Shown piece by piece: positions 1-7,759 of a DNA stretch of 64,000 nucleotides (position 1 is its first letter; the number at the start of each line of letters is the position of its first letter). The stretch comes from a virus. The stretch is from IMG/VR virus record IMGVR_UViG_3300050821_008607, positions 34,184 to 98,183 of that record; one strand, 5' to 3'. Below the pieces are notes generated by a model that was not told the origin of the DNA, did not search any database, and saw nothing but the letters and a program-made list of their open reading frames with translations. The position numbers were made by a program, and so were the translations under genes.

Positions 1-697
1 TGACCAGGGTCGAGCGCCTGGTCACCGTTCGGATGGCGTCGGCCCCTTTGTTGTCCAGCAACTGCTGGTAGGTGACGACGCATCCGACGTACCCGGCTTT
101 GTCGTAGTCGGCCTTGTCGGACACGGGCTTGAGCTGCAGCCCGGACTTGCCAGCGGCCACGGCCCACTGGCTGCGCAGGGCGTCGGTCGGGACAACGACG
201 ACTACCCGGTCGACGAGGCCCTGGCCCAGGAGGCCCTGAGCAATGCTGATCGCGTAGTGCGTCTTGCCGGCGCCCGGGGTGGCGCTGACGAGGAAGTCCG
301 TCTTGGTGTTGGCGTAGAACGCCTCGGTGGCGCGCTGCTGCCAGACGCGGAGACCGTCCGCCATGGTGGAGCCCTTCGTAAGGTTGCAAGAAGGGCAGAG
401 CGCCTGCCCGTTGGTCATGTCGGTGGGGCCGCCGGCCACGTAGGGGATCCTGTGGTCGGCGTGCCAGCCGCCGGCGAGGGGCGTACCGCAGTTGCGGCAG
501 TGGCCGTCCGCGTCGAGGTAGAGGGCTATTCGCTCGGTCGCGTTGAACCGGCGGCGCTGGGGGGATCCGGGCTGACCGGATGGCGAGACGCGCCTGTTCG
601 GTTCGAACGGGAACAGGCTAGGGTCGGGCTTGTCCAAGGATGTGCATCCTTCGGGCCATGCCTCCGGCGGACGGGAATCCGCGCGGGGGCGTCGCAT
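1..697 (-). CDS. HNH domain fused to superfamily 2 helicase (5' part, runs off left edge)
   Basis: An open frame enters from the left edge, so only the N-terminal 232 codons are visible. Residues 67-104 hold a zinc-stabilised HNH fold (CRNC at 67-70, WHADHRIP around 78-85, CPSC at 101-104). It is followed in the same frame by the start of a DEAD/DEAH-type helicase, with WQQRA near 119 and the Walker A motif ATPGAGKT at 139-146. The helicase body lies outside the window. The first ATG after an in-frame stop is at 697. A TTG at 637 has a better Shine-Dalgarno (GAAGGA, 9 nt away) and could be the true start. The product is likely a nucleic-acid translocase with a nuclease module, acting in replication, recombination or restriction of competitors; the role is inferred. 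Confidence 0.75.
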   Translation of the reverse strand, partial: MRRPRADSRPPEAWPEGCTSLDKPDPSLFPFEPNRRVSPSGQPGSPQRRRFNATERIALYLDADGHCRNCGTPLAGGWHADHRIPYVAGGPTDMTNGQALCPSCNLTKGSTMADGLRVWQQRATEAFYANTKTDFLVSATPGAGKTHYAISIAQGLLGQGLVDRVVVVVPTDALRSQWAVAAGKSGLQLKPVSDKADYDKAGYVGCVVTYQQLLDNKGADAIRTVTRRSTLV

Positions 698-753
698 TGC
701 CGACCGTCAGACAGGCGGTCGATGTGAAAATCCTACGCCTACAGTCGGTCACT

Positions 754-781
754 TTGTTACCAGCAGACGCAGCGTCAGCAA
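754..781 (-). promoter_or_regulatory. Possible promoter for the HNH-helicase gene
   Basis: On the minus strand TTGCTG (776-781) and TAACAA (754-759) are separated by 16 bp, upstream of the HNH-helicase start. It resembles a primary sigma factor promoter but is only a sequence match. The rest of the stretch between 697 and 1031 holds the terminator at 871-906 and no convincing gene. Confidence 0.25.
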
Positions 782-870
782 CAAGGTCGCGCAGGCGAAT
801 CCGCACCGTAGGGGCACCACTGGCCAGGGTGACACCCAAATCCCTTGCTGACACTGCGTGAACGCAAAAC

Positions 871-906
871 AGCGCCCCCGCCCGGCCGAAGCCAGACGGG
901 GGCGCT
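871..906 (-). terminator. Terminator after the lysis gene
   Basis: A perfect 9-bp stem, AGCGCCCCC with GGGGGCGCT, has an 18-nt GC-rich loop. Read on the minus strand it is followed by GTTTTG. It lies downstream of the lysozyme gene and would end the late transcript. Confidence 0.7.
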
Positions 907-1030
907 CAGTGGTCGGGGCAACAGGGTCCAGCTTCCGGGCTGCTGGCGCCCGCCGGTGCGCCGCCGTGGCGGTCGGACCGGTCCATCCCTCCCCTGGACG
1001 TCGCCCCTGATGGGAAGTCTCGGGAACAGG

Positions 1031-1879
1031 CTACTTCCCGGCGACCAGGGACTCGTACTGCGCCTTCGAGATCGTCACCGGACCCGTCACGCCAGCAGCC
1101 TTGAACGCCGCCAGGTCCGCCTCCGTCGCGATGTGCGACAGCCTGCCGTCCGCGAGCAGGAAGTCGCCCGGCCAGTTCGGGTCCGGCATCTCCTTGCGGT
1201 TCACACTGACGATGATCATGTCGATCTCCTTCGGGACAACCGGCACAGGAACCGGCGTAGGAACAGGCTTCGGGGTCGGGGCAGGCGGGGGCTTCGGCTG
1301 GAACGACAGCGCCCAGTCCCGCAGCGCCGCCGTGCTGGGCAGATGGCAGAAGTCGCGGTCCACCGACGCCGCCGAGTACTGGTGGAACAGCCACGGCGCG
1401 GTGATCCCCGGCTGCCCGGCCGGAAGACCGGCGGTGGCGATCCACAGGAAGTCGCCGAAGTAGCCAGTCTTGTCGACGTTCCGCCAGTAGTCGACGTTGC
1501 AGTACATCCCCACCGGGTTGTGCGGCAGCTTGCCCTTGACGTACTGCAGGAACGCGTCCTTGTAGGCGGCCTGCTGGGACTTCGACACGCCCGCGTTCGC
1601 CGAGTCGTAGCCCTCCCAGTCCAGGCACACCAGGTCGCCCGGCTTCCACGCCACCTGCGAGAGGAAGTGATCCGCCTCCGCCGAGACGGAGTTGCCCATG
1701 TGCGGGTAGTGGTAGCCGCCCCACACCAGGCCGTTGGCCTTCGCGTGGTCCCGCTGCGACTGCCACTCCGGGTTCGTGTAACCCGTCCCCTCAGTGACCT
1801 TCACGAACGCGAACGACAAGCCCGTAGTGTCCGGGGTCGCCGACTGGTACGACGCCCAGTCCTGGCCGAAGATGCCCAT
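1031..1879 (-). CDS. Endolysin, GH25-family lysozyme
   Basis: The 282-aa protein starts with the GH25 pattern (GQDWASYQ at residues 5-12) and contains VCLDWEG near 83-89, the typical catalytic Asp/Glu region of Chalaropsis-type muramidases. The glycosidase domain (about 1-195) is followed by a Pro/Lys/Val-rich linker (about 195-217) and a C-terminal domain of about 65 residues, probably for wall binding. It should cleave the glycan strands of host peptidoglycan at lysis. No signal peptide is visible, so it needs a holin. It lies at the end of the late block with membrane-protein genes just upstream. Confidence 0.9.
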   Translation of the reverse strand: MGIFGQDWASYQSATPDTTGLSFAFVKVTEGTGYTNPEWQSQRDHAKANGLVWGGYHYPHMGNSVSAEADHFLSQVAWKPGDLVCLDWEGYDSANAGVSKSQQAAYKDAFLQYVKGKLPHNPVGMYCNVDYWRNVDKTGYFGDFLWIATAGLPAGQPGITAPWLFHQYSAASVDRDFCHLPSTAALRDWALSFQPKPPPAPTPKPVPTPVPVPVVPKEIDMIIVSVNRKEMPDPNWPGDFLLADGRLSHIATEADLAAFKAAGVTGPVTISKAQYESLVAGK

Positions 1880-1888
1880 CCGAACCTC

Positions 1889-2335
1889 CTAGGTGATCAG
1901 GCCGGGGACGTACAACTGCGCCGTCCAGTCCGCGTGTGACGCCGTGTGCGCCCCGCCGTGCCCACGGTGATGAAACGGGCACAACCAGCGGAACTCCCCA
2001 GGAGACGACTCTAGCCAGGCCGCGATCTCCTCGGCGGTCGCGTGCTCGCTGATCTCCGGGAAGTCCTTGTGCAGGGCGTGCGGATCGGCGGCGTTGGCCG
2101 TCGCGAACTCCAGCACGGCATGGTGGAGTTCCAGCGGGCCGACAGCGCAGTGCTCGGCGCCGACGCGCTCACCGACGTAGCAGACCGCCCCGGCGAGGTG
2201 GTGCCGCCGGAAGGCGTTGAACGCCCCGTAGTGTGGATCATGGGCCCGGGGGGCGTGGTCCGGGAAATGCATGACGTACCGGTGCGTCTCCGACTGCGGA
2301 TGCGCAGCGACGACATCGGGCTCGGGTGTGCTCAT
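1889..2335 (-). CDS. His/Cys-rich HNH-like protein next to the lysin
   Basis: The 148-aa protein has metal-binding motifs spread along it: CYVG and C-AVG around 52-64, ELHHAV around 68-73, and a C-terminal WLCPFHHRGHGGAHTASHAD segment. The LEHH plus H-N/H arrangement resembles treble-clef HNH nucleases. It may be a DNA-end processing nuclease, as HNH genes often lie near packaging or lysis genes, but a full HNH signature is not certain. It starts just after a terminator and is separated from the lysozyme gene by 9 nt. Confidence 0.55.
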   Translation of the reverse strand: MSTPEPDVVAAHPQSETHRYVMHFPDHAPRAHDPHYGAFNAFRRHHLAGAVCYVGERVGAEHCAVGPLELHHAVLEFATANAADPHALHKDFPEISEHATAEEIAAWLESSPGEFRWLCPFHHRGHGGAHTASHADWTAQLYVPGLIT

Positions 2336-2357
2336 GAGGGTCTCCGGGGGTGGGCGG

Positions 2358-2386
2358 CAGAAAGCCCCGGCCAGCAGGCACGGGGC
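2358..2386 (-). terminator. Terminator hairpin within lysis region
   Basis: On the minus strand GCCCCG pairs with CGGGGC across an 11-nt loop and is followed by TTTC. It sits after the small membrane protein gene ending at 2402. Confidence 0.5.
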
Positions 2387-2401
2387 GAGAGGTGGGGTGG
2401 G

Positions 2402-2749
2402 TCAGCGGCTCTGGTGTCGGTCTTCCGGCCACGCTCCATGCAGATGGAGAGCGTGGATCTCGCCGACCTGGGCGACGACCGCGGCCATCTCCTCGCGGTG
2501 CGCCGCCAACTCCGAGGCGTGCGCCTCCTGGCGGCCGACCAGCTCGCGGTGCGCGGCCATCCGCTCGTCGTGCTGCCGGTCCTGCCGGTGACGCGTCAGC
2601 AGATGGGAGGCGATCAGGCCCGGGGTGATGATGATGAACTGGGCCTCCACATTGCCCTGCACCTCGGCCAGGCGCGCCACCAGCAGGTACACGTCGTACG
2701 CCAGCAGCAGGGCCAGCACCGGCAGCCAGCGGAGCAGAGTGCGCCTCAC
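2402..2749 (-). CDS. Small membrane protein with coiled-coil tail, holin candidate
   Basis: The GTG at 2749 overlaps the previous stop (GTGA), giving 115 aa. A hydrophobic segment (LLRWLPVLALLLAYDVYLLV) follows a short basic N-terminus, with a second weaker one (FIIITPGLIASHLL). The charged, helix-forming C-terminal half contains repeated AHRE heptads. The order, membrane segments then charged tail, beside a lysozyme fits a holin or holin partner. I see no diagnostic holin signature. Confidence 0.6.
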   Translation of the reverse strand: MRRTLLRWLPVLALLLAYDVYLLVARLAEVQGNVEAQFIIITPGLIASHLLTRHRQDRQHDERMAAHRELVGRQEAHASELAAHREEMAAVVAQVGEIHALHLHGAWPEDRHQSR

Positions 2750-3012
2750 GACGCCTCCCGGTGCGCGGCATGCGCCCGCTCGACCGTCAACGGCCCATCG
2801 GGATGGTGACGCCGGCACAGCACAGCACCCGCCGCGGTCTGATGCCGACCCAAGCGCGGGCAGCGCACGATCTCGCAGTTGTGGCGCCGGTAGATACTCA
2901 CCAGGCCGCCGACGATCGCCAGCTCACCCAGATCCGCACCAGCGCCCGACCACCACAGGTAGGCCCGGCCCGACGCGTCATCCAGGCCCAGGACGTGCAG
3001 CAGGACATGCAT
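2746..3012 (-). CDS. Small membrane protein with Cys/His motif
   Basis: An 88-aa protein starts at the TGATG overlap with the gene upstream. It begins MHVLLHVLGLDDASGRAYLW, then has a hydrophobic stretch (ADLGELAIVGGLVSIY) and a Cys/His cluster (HNCEIVRC, then CRRHHPDG), which looks like a small metal-binding domain behind a membrane segment. Proteins of this shape are common beside holins in Streptomyces phages. It is probably part of the lysis cassette; function unknown. Confidence 0.65.
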   Translation of the reverse strand: MHVLLHVLGLDDASGRAYLWWSGAGADLGELAIVGGLVSIYRRHNCEIVRCPRLGRHQTAAGAVLCRRHHPDGPLTVERAHAAHREAS

Positions 3013-3773
3013 CACGGCCTCCCCGGACCCGTCGACACTGCGGTACCCGAACGGTGCACCACGGAGGTCTTCGGCGTCGTCGCGGACTGCGACGGGCTGG
3101 GGCCGGGCGTCGGCGACGGGCCCGTACCTGACTGCGCCGTGCAGACGTAGTGCGTTGAACCCGCCGAGTCCGGGACGCAGTTGTAGACCGTGCCGTCGGA
3201 CGCCGTCCATGTCCAACCCGACGGCGCCGGGCCAGTGGCCCCCGCCGGCCCGGACGGACCGCCGCCGCCCTGGGGGCCTGCGGGCCCTGGACTTCCAGCA
3301 GGACCAGCCGCTCCCGTCGCACCGGCCGGCCCAGGGACCGTCGAGTCCGCCCCTGGCGCGCCTCGGGCACCCACCGGACCGGGCGGACCGGTCGGCCCTG
3401 GGCTGGGGTGCACCATCGTCGCGACCAACGCGGCAATCGCCTGAGGGTCGGGCGAGACGCCGTCCTTGCCCGCAGGCCCCTGCGGGCCGACGATGCTCTG
3501 ACCAGCCGCGCCCGTCGCACCCGGCACGCCTTGCACGATTGTCGTCGCAGGCGGGGCTTTCGGTGTCACGCCATGCTGCTGCAACTGGGTGCGTGTCGTA
3601 TCCAGGGCTGCGCCGAGCTTCGTCGTCGCCGTCTGCTGCGCGTTCAGGCTCGCCTGCAGGGCCAGCTGTCGATCCACGATGTACGCGCAGCCCAACAGGA
3701 ACAGCGCCACCACGACAGCCCACAGCAGAGACTCAGGCCGGCGCCGGCGTTGCGCGGGGACTGGAGCAGTCAC
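3012..3773 (-). CDS. Membrane-anchored collagen-like protein
   Basis: The GTG at 3773 overlaps the upstream stop (GTGA); the product is 253 aa. A basic N-terminus (QRRRRPE) precedes one transmembrane segment (LLWAVVVALFLLGCAYIV), then a short coiled coil and about 100 residues of interrupted Gly-X-Y repeats (GPQGPAGKDG, GPTGPPGPVGARG, GPAGATGAAG). The C-terminal domain has two Cys and a Thr/Ser-rich end. Collagen-like repeats in phages usually make trimeric stalks; here the membrane anchor and lysis-side position suggest an envelope protein made late in infection. The repeats are GC-rich and could vary in length between relatives. Confidence 0.75.
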   Translation of the reverse strand: MTAPVPAQRRRRPESLLWAVVVALFLLGCAYIVDRQLALQASLNAQQTATTKLGAALDTTRTQLQQHGVTPKAPPATTIVQGVPGATGAAGQSIVGPQGPAGKDGVSPDPQAIAALVATMVHPSPGPTGPPGPVGARGAPGADSTVPGPAGATGAAGPAGSPGPAGPQGGGGPSGPAGATGPAPSGWTWTASDGTVYNCVPDSAGSTHYVCTAQSGTGPSPTPGPSPSQSATTPKTSVVHRSGTAVSTGPGRP

Positions 3774-4162
3774 TTCGCCCCCTTGGAGGTTGCCCACACC
3801 GTCACTAGCACGCCCAGGAACGTCGCCGCCAGCGTCAGCAGCGCGACCCACTTCGTGAACGTCATCGTGGGCCGGGTCGCGTTCACCGTCTCCAGCGCCA
3901 TGATCCGCCCCAGTGCAGGGTTGATCACGTCTTCGCGCATCTTCCGCTCGCCCTCGACGCGGTCTCGCTCCAGGCGCCGCGCCAGCTCCGAGGTCGCCCG
4001 CTGGTCCGCCTGGTACACGTCCATCTGCACCGATTCGGCAGCGACGCGGGTGATTCGCTCGTCCAGGGCCCGATGCTGCTCCGCGCTCTCGCGCCGGTGT
4101 TCCTGCAGGCCGCGCTGCACTTCTCCGAGAGTGAAATCATCCGGCAAAGTCGCCCCCTTCAT
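3770..4162 (-). CDS. Coiled-coil protein with C-terminal membrane anchor
   Basis: The 130-aa product is mostly charged helix (residues about 10-90) and ends with one transmembrane segment (WVALLTLAATFLGVLVTVWA) plus a short Lys tail. The layout resembles XhlA-type and other lysis accessory proteins, which have a cytosolic coiled coil and a C-terminal anchor. It overlaps the collagen-like gene by 4 nt, so the two are probably translated together. Confidence 0.65.
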   Translation of the reverse strand: MKGATLPDDFTLGEVQRGLQEHRRESAEQHRALDERITRVAAESVQMDVYQADQRATSELARRLERDRVEGERKMREDVINPALGRIMALETVNATRPTMTFTKWVALLTLAATFLGVLVTVWATSKGAK

Positions 4163-4186
4163 GCGGACAGCAGTGGGGCAGAGCGG

Positions 4187-6508
4187 TCAGAGGAGCTGGG
4201 TGACGCCGAGCGGCGGCCACGGTGCACCCGTCGTCGGATAGTCCACGACCGCCGCCGAACTGAACGACCCGACGCACTCCGGCGACAGCACCAGCACCAC
4301 ATCCGAGCAGTACAGGAGGTTCGTAGCCCCCGGCGAACTGTTCTCCGTCGGCAGCACCTGCCCGAACGCCGCCGTGGCTGGCGCCTCGGCGTATGCCTGG
4401 ACGTGGGTCCACACGCCGGTCGACAGGTTCACGGTCGCGCCACCCGTCGTGGAGAGGTAGCCGCCGTTGCGGTCGAACCAGTTGACGTTCAGGGAGAAGT
4501 TCGCCCACCCGGTCGGCGAGTAGAACCAGCCGTCAGCCAGGTACCACTGCGAGGCGCCGTAGAACGGGCCGCCGCCCTGCCGGATCGGGATCTGCTCGCT
4601 AGCGGCGAAAGCCTGGGTGAAGCCGCCCGTCGGCGTCAGCAGGCCCGAGAACGCGAACCCGCCGTGGGTCTGCGCGCTGGACCGGGTGAGCGTGCCGTTC
4701 GTCGCCGTCCACGGCGAGGTCGTGGTCGCGAACGTCGGGTTGGCGTTCAGCGGATTGTTCGGCATCAGCGTCGTCTCGGTGTGCCCGAGCAGCAGGCCGG
4801 TGGTCGACGCGTACTCCATCGTCGTCCACCGCTGGTTGACGTTGTACGGGCCCACGTCGTCCACGAGGTGCCGCACGTTCGGGTTCACCGACACGTTGTT
4901 GTACACCGCCATCGGGACCGAGTAGCCGCCGATCGTCGACCACGTGCCGCTGTGCCGAACGCTGTTCTTCGCCGAGTTGGGGAGAGCAGAGTCCAACAGC
5001 CCCCACGCCAGGTAGTCCACGGCGCTCGCCTGCTGGTTCTGCTGCAGCACCACGTGGTACGTGTTGCCGTTCGTCAACCCGGTGGCGTTCAGCGGCACCG
5101 ACAGCAGCGGCACCGACAGTAACGTCGACGACTCCGTCTGCGGCGGCAGGGCGTTCAAGTCCACGGCAACGACGTCGTAGGAGCCCGCGCCGAGGCCGAA
5201 CGCGAACACGGGGAAGAACCTGGTGCCGTTCCAGTTCGACGACACCCAGTTGTCGCCCGGGCCGTCCGCGGTGACGCTCAGTACTGTGACGCTGCTCAGC
5301 GACGAGCCGCCGGTGGTCGCGCCGCCGATGATGACGAGCAGGTCATCCGCTACCGCCAGGTCGAAGCCCGGTCCGAACGCCTGATTGGGCGACGGCAGGG
5401 CAGGCCCGGTCTGCCACGGCCCCAGAGAGCCGTCCGTGTTGATGGCGGCGTAGTAGACGGTGCCGACCACCGCGAGGCTGTTGTTGAGGCCGCCGATCAC
5501 GAACAGGAAGCCGTTGATGGCGGTGACCATCGGATTGCTGAGCGCCACTGGCAGCGACGGTCCGCTGGTCCACGTGTTGATCTGGCCGTTGACGACAGGC
5601 GAGTAGTAGACCGTGGCGAGGTTGGTGGAGCCGTTGGTGCCGCCGAGGTAGTAGACGAAGCCGTTGTAGCCCGCGGCACCGCCGAACTGGCTCGTGCCGG
5701 GCAGGGCGGTCTGGGCGCTCCAGCTGCCGACGATGCCGTTGTTGGCATCCCAACTCGCCGTCCATACGGTCGCCACGGGCGTGCTGCCGGTGGCGCCGAT
5801 GCCGCCGCCCATGACCACGAGCGTGCCGCCCGCGACGGCGATGGCGGGCCCGTTGTTGCCGACCGGCAGTGACGGCTGCGGCACCGGTGGTGCCAGAGTG
5901 CCGCTGCCGACGTACTGGAAGGTATTGACGGACGGCGACGCGGTAGCGGACGGTGGCTGGCCGCCACCGACCGAGATGATGAAATTCCCCGACACTGTGA
6001 ACGACGACAGCACCGACACGCCGCCAGCGCCGGCCGTCGGCACCGGGTACGGGTTGGTGGTGACGCCGTGGGTGAGGTACCCCGAGTTGTACTTCGCGGT
6101 CGCCAGCGGGCCGCCGCCGGTCAGTCCGCTCGGGGCGGCAAGCTGGCCGCTCAGCGCGGCCGGCAGCATCGTGGCCGCGAGAGCCCCGGCGGCAAGGTTG
6201 GGTGAGCCGCCACTGTCGGAGTACAGGGACACCAGCAGATCGGCGCCGTTCCCGACGGGCTTGACGGGGATCGTCACACGGCTGACGGCGGTACCGGACA
6301 GGACGAACGACTGCGCCAAGTCGAAGCCGTCGCCGTAGGTCACCCACGTGAAGTTGCCGTTGCCACCAGGCGTGAGTACCTGCGTGCCGTCGTAGATCGG
6401 CGTGATGCCGTGCGTGCCCAGGTGCTGGTTGATCTGCGCCGACGCGTTCGTGGCGTCCAGGTTCCCGGGCAGCCCGTTCTGCGCCGCGGACCATGCGGGT
6501 GTCGTCAC
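4187..6508 (-). CDS. Tail fibre protein with kelch-like repeats, receptor-binding candidate
   Basis: A 773-aa, Gly/Ser/Thr/Asn-rich protein. The N-terminal 40 residues (AQINQHLGTHGITPIYDG) resemble the starts of the proteins at 6992-7759 and 10502-11254, suggesting a shared tail-attachment module. Residues about 200-420 contain repeated units of about 50 residues with NGFVYYLGG, NGFLFVIGG and DDLLVIIGG cores and GSWSAQTALP/WTSGPSLP signatures, typical of a kelch-like beta-propeller. The C-terminal 200 residues look like a beta-sandwich carbohydrate-binding domain. It probably contacts host surface glycans. Confidence 0.75.
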   Translation of the reverse strand: MTTPAWSAAQNGLPGNLDATNASAQINQHLGTHGITPIYDGTQVLTPGGNGNFTWVTYGDGFDLAQSFVLSGTAVSRVTIPVKPVGNGADLLVSLYSDSGGSPNLAAGALAATMLPAALSGQLAAPSGLTGGGPLATAKYNSGYLTHGVTTNPYPVPTAGAGGVSVLSSFTVSGNFIISVGGGQPPSATASPSVNTFQYVGSGTLAPPVPQPSLPVGNNGPAIAVAGGTLVVMGGGIGATGSTPVATVWTASWDANNGIVGSWSAQTALPGTSQFGGAAGYNGFVYYLGGTNGSTNLATVYYSPVVNGQINTWTSGPSLPVALSNPMVTAINGFLFVIGGLNNSLAVVGTVYYAAINTDGSLGPWQTGPALPSPNQAFGPGFDLAVADDLLVIIGGATTGGSSLSSVTVLSVTADGPGDNWVSSNWNGTRFFPVFAFGLGAGSYDVVAVDLNALPPQTESSTLLSVPLLSVPLNATGLTNGNTYHVVLQQNQQASAVDYLAWGLLDSALPNSAKNSVRHSGTWSTIGGYSVPMAVYNNVSVNPNVRHLVDDVGPYNVNQRWTTMEYASTTGLLLGHTETTLMPNNPLNANPTFATTTSPWTATNGTLTRSSAQTHGGFAFSGLLTPTGGFTQAFAASEQIPIRQGGGPFYGASQWYLADGWFYSPTGWANFSLNVNWFDRNGGYLSTTGGATVNLSTGVWTHVQAYAEAPATAAFGQVLPTENSSPGATNLLYCSDVVLVLSPECVGSFSSAAVVDYPTTGAPWPPLGVTQLL

Positions 6509-6517
6509 CGGGCCTCC

Positions 6518-6991
6518 TCAGGCATGGACCCACTGCACCGACAGCGAGGTGAGAAGACTGCTCGTCGTGGCCAGCGCCCCGCCGGAGGCCTGGTTGGCGA
6601 CCAGCTCGATGTAGTCCGTCGAACCGTTGAACTGCACCAGCCCGGTGACCTGCACGACCGTGTTGGCCACGGCGCCGGCGTTGGTCGTCGACGTCTGCGC
6701 CTGGTTCGTGGAACCGTTCTTGCTGATCTGCGCCACCCGGTAGCCGGTGGCGTTCGCCGCAAAGCTGACCGACCCGTTGATCTCGTACCAGCCGGCCACT
6801 TTGGGTGTGACCCTGGTCGGGTTTCCGGCGCCCCAGGCCGTGTAGTTGTCGAGGACCGGGGTGGACCAGATGATCGCCGTCGAGGTGGTGGAGGCGAGGC
6901 TCTGCGACGCGGGGGTGTTGAGGACCGTCACCGGCGCATTGCGCAGGAACTGGCCGCCGGCGGCATTCAGGATCTCAAGGCTCGATGCCAT
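6518..6991 (-). CDS. Small tail or fibre-tip protein, jelly-roll-like
   Basis: A 157-aa beta-rich protein. The pattern YTAWGAGNPTRVTPKVAGWYEINGSV, then NGSTDYIELVANQAS near the end, matches C1q/TNF-like jelly-roll trimer domains found at phage fibre tips, where KVAGWYEI corresponds to the core strand. It sits between two fibre genes. Confidence 0.6.
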   Translation of the reverse strand: MASSLEILNAAGGQFLRNAPVTVLNTPASQSLASTTSTAIIWSTPVLDNYTAWGAGNPTRVTPKVAGWYEINGSVSFAANATGYRVAQISKNGSTNQAQTSTTNAGAVANTVVQVTGLVQFNGSTDYIELVANQASGGALATTSSLLTSLSVQWVHA

Positions 6992-7759
6992 CTACGCCAC
7001 CTTCGTCAGCAGGCCGGAGGAGTAGGTGAAGGCCCGGTACGACTGGACGTAGGCGTTGGCGCCCTGAGCGGCCGTGTACTCGGCATAGGAGGCGTACTGG
7101 TTGATCGCCGCCGCGGTGGTGTACGTGGAGGCGGTCCACCGCGCCCCCGAGTCCTCCCACGTGGCCGTCAGCAGGCCGGAGGCGGCCTGGTCGAAGACCT
7201 GATACCGGAACCCGTAGGTCTGCGCCGTCCAGGTGGTGCCGTCTGGCGAGGTTGACGCGCCACTCGCCGACGCGGACCGGAACCAGGTGTAGGCCCCGGT
7301 GCTCGCGGTCGATGCCAGGACGAGCCAGTACGTCGTTGCCGCCGTCAGGCCCGTCACAGGCAGCGGGTACACGGTGAAGGTGTTGGTGTTGCCGTTCGCC
7401 GTGGACAGGTACGCGTATTCGGCGGTCAGCGTGACGCTGCTCAGTGATGCGCCGGATGGGGCGCTGCCGCTGTTGGCGTACAGGCTCAGCGTCGTCGGCG
7501 TCAGCGACGTACCCGATGTCATCGTGGTGCTGATCGGGGCCAGCACGTAGCCGACCGCCGTTTGGCCGGCCCCCGTGGTGAACGACTGGGCCAGGTACAG
7601 GCCGTTGCTGCTCGTCGTCGCAGCCCCTGAGGTGACGACAGAAGCCTGACTCGTCGCCGCATACAGGTAGGTGGTCGGGTGCGTGGTCAGGAACTGGTTG
7701 ACCTGCTGGGCCAGCGGGGACTGCCCCGGGGCGGCCCCGAGCCAGTTACTGGAGGCCAT
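6992..7759 (-). CDS. Tail fibre-associated protein, paralogue of 10502-11254
   Basis: The 255-aa product starts at the TGATG overlap with the spike gene. It shares an order of motifs with the 250-aa protein encoded at 10502-11254: QVNQFLTTH near the N-terminus, AQSFTTGAGQT, SLYANSGSAPSG, ATSPDGTTWT-type segments, YGFRYQVFDQ and a C-terminal TYSSGLLTKV. A duplication of one fibre module on either side of the spike gene is the simplest explanation. It is probably a structural tail-tip component. Confidence 0.65.
   Translation of the reverse strand: MASSNWLGAAPGQSPLAQQVNQFLTTHPTTYLYAATSQASVVTSGAATTSSNGLYLAQSFTTGAGQTAVGYVLAPISTTMTSGTSLTPTTLSLYANSGSAPSGASLSSVTLTAEYAYLSTANGNTNTFTVYPLPVTGLTAATTYWLVLASTASTGAYTWFRSASASGASTSPDGTTWTAQTYGFRYQVFDQAASGLLTATWEDSGARWTASTYTTAAAINQYASYAEYTAAQGANAYVQSYRAFTYSSGLLTKVA

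Noticed and set aside
845-1939. Plus-strand frame of 364 codons over the lysozyme gene
   Set aside because: Very Arg-rich translation opposite a clear GH25 lysozyme; no support.
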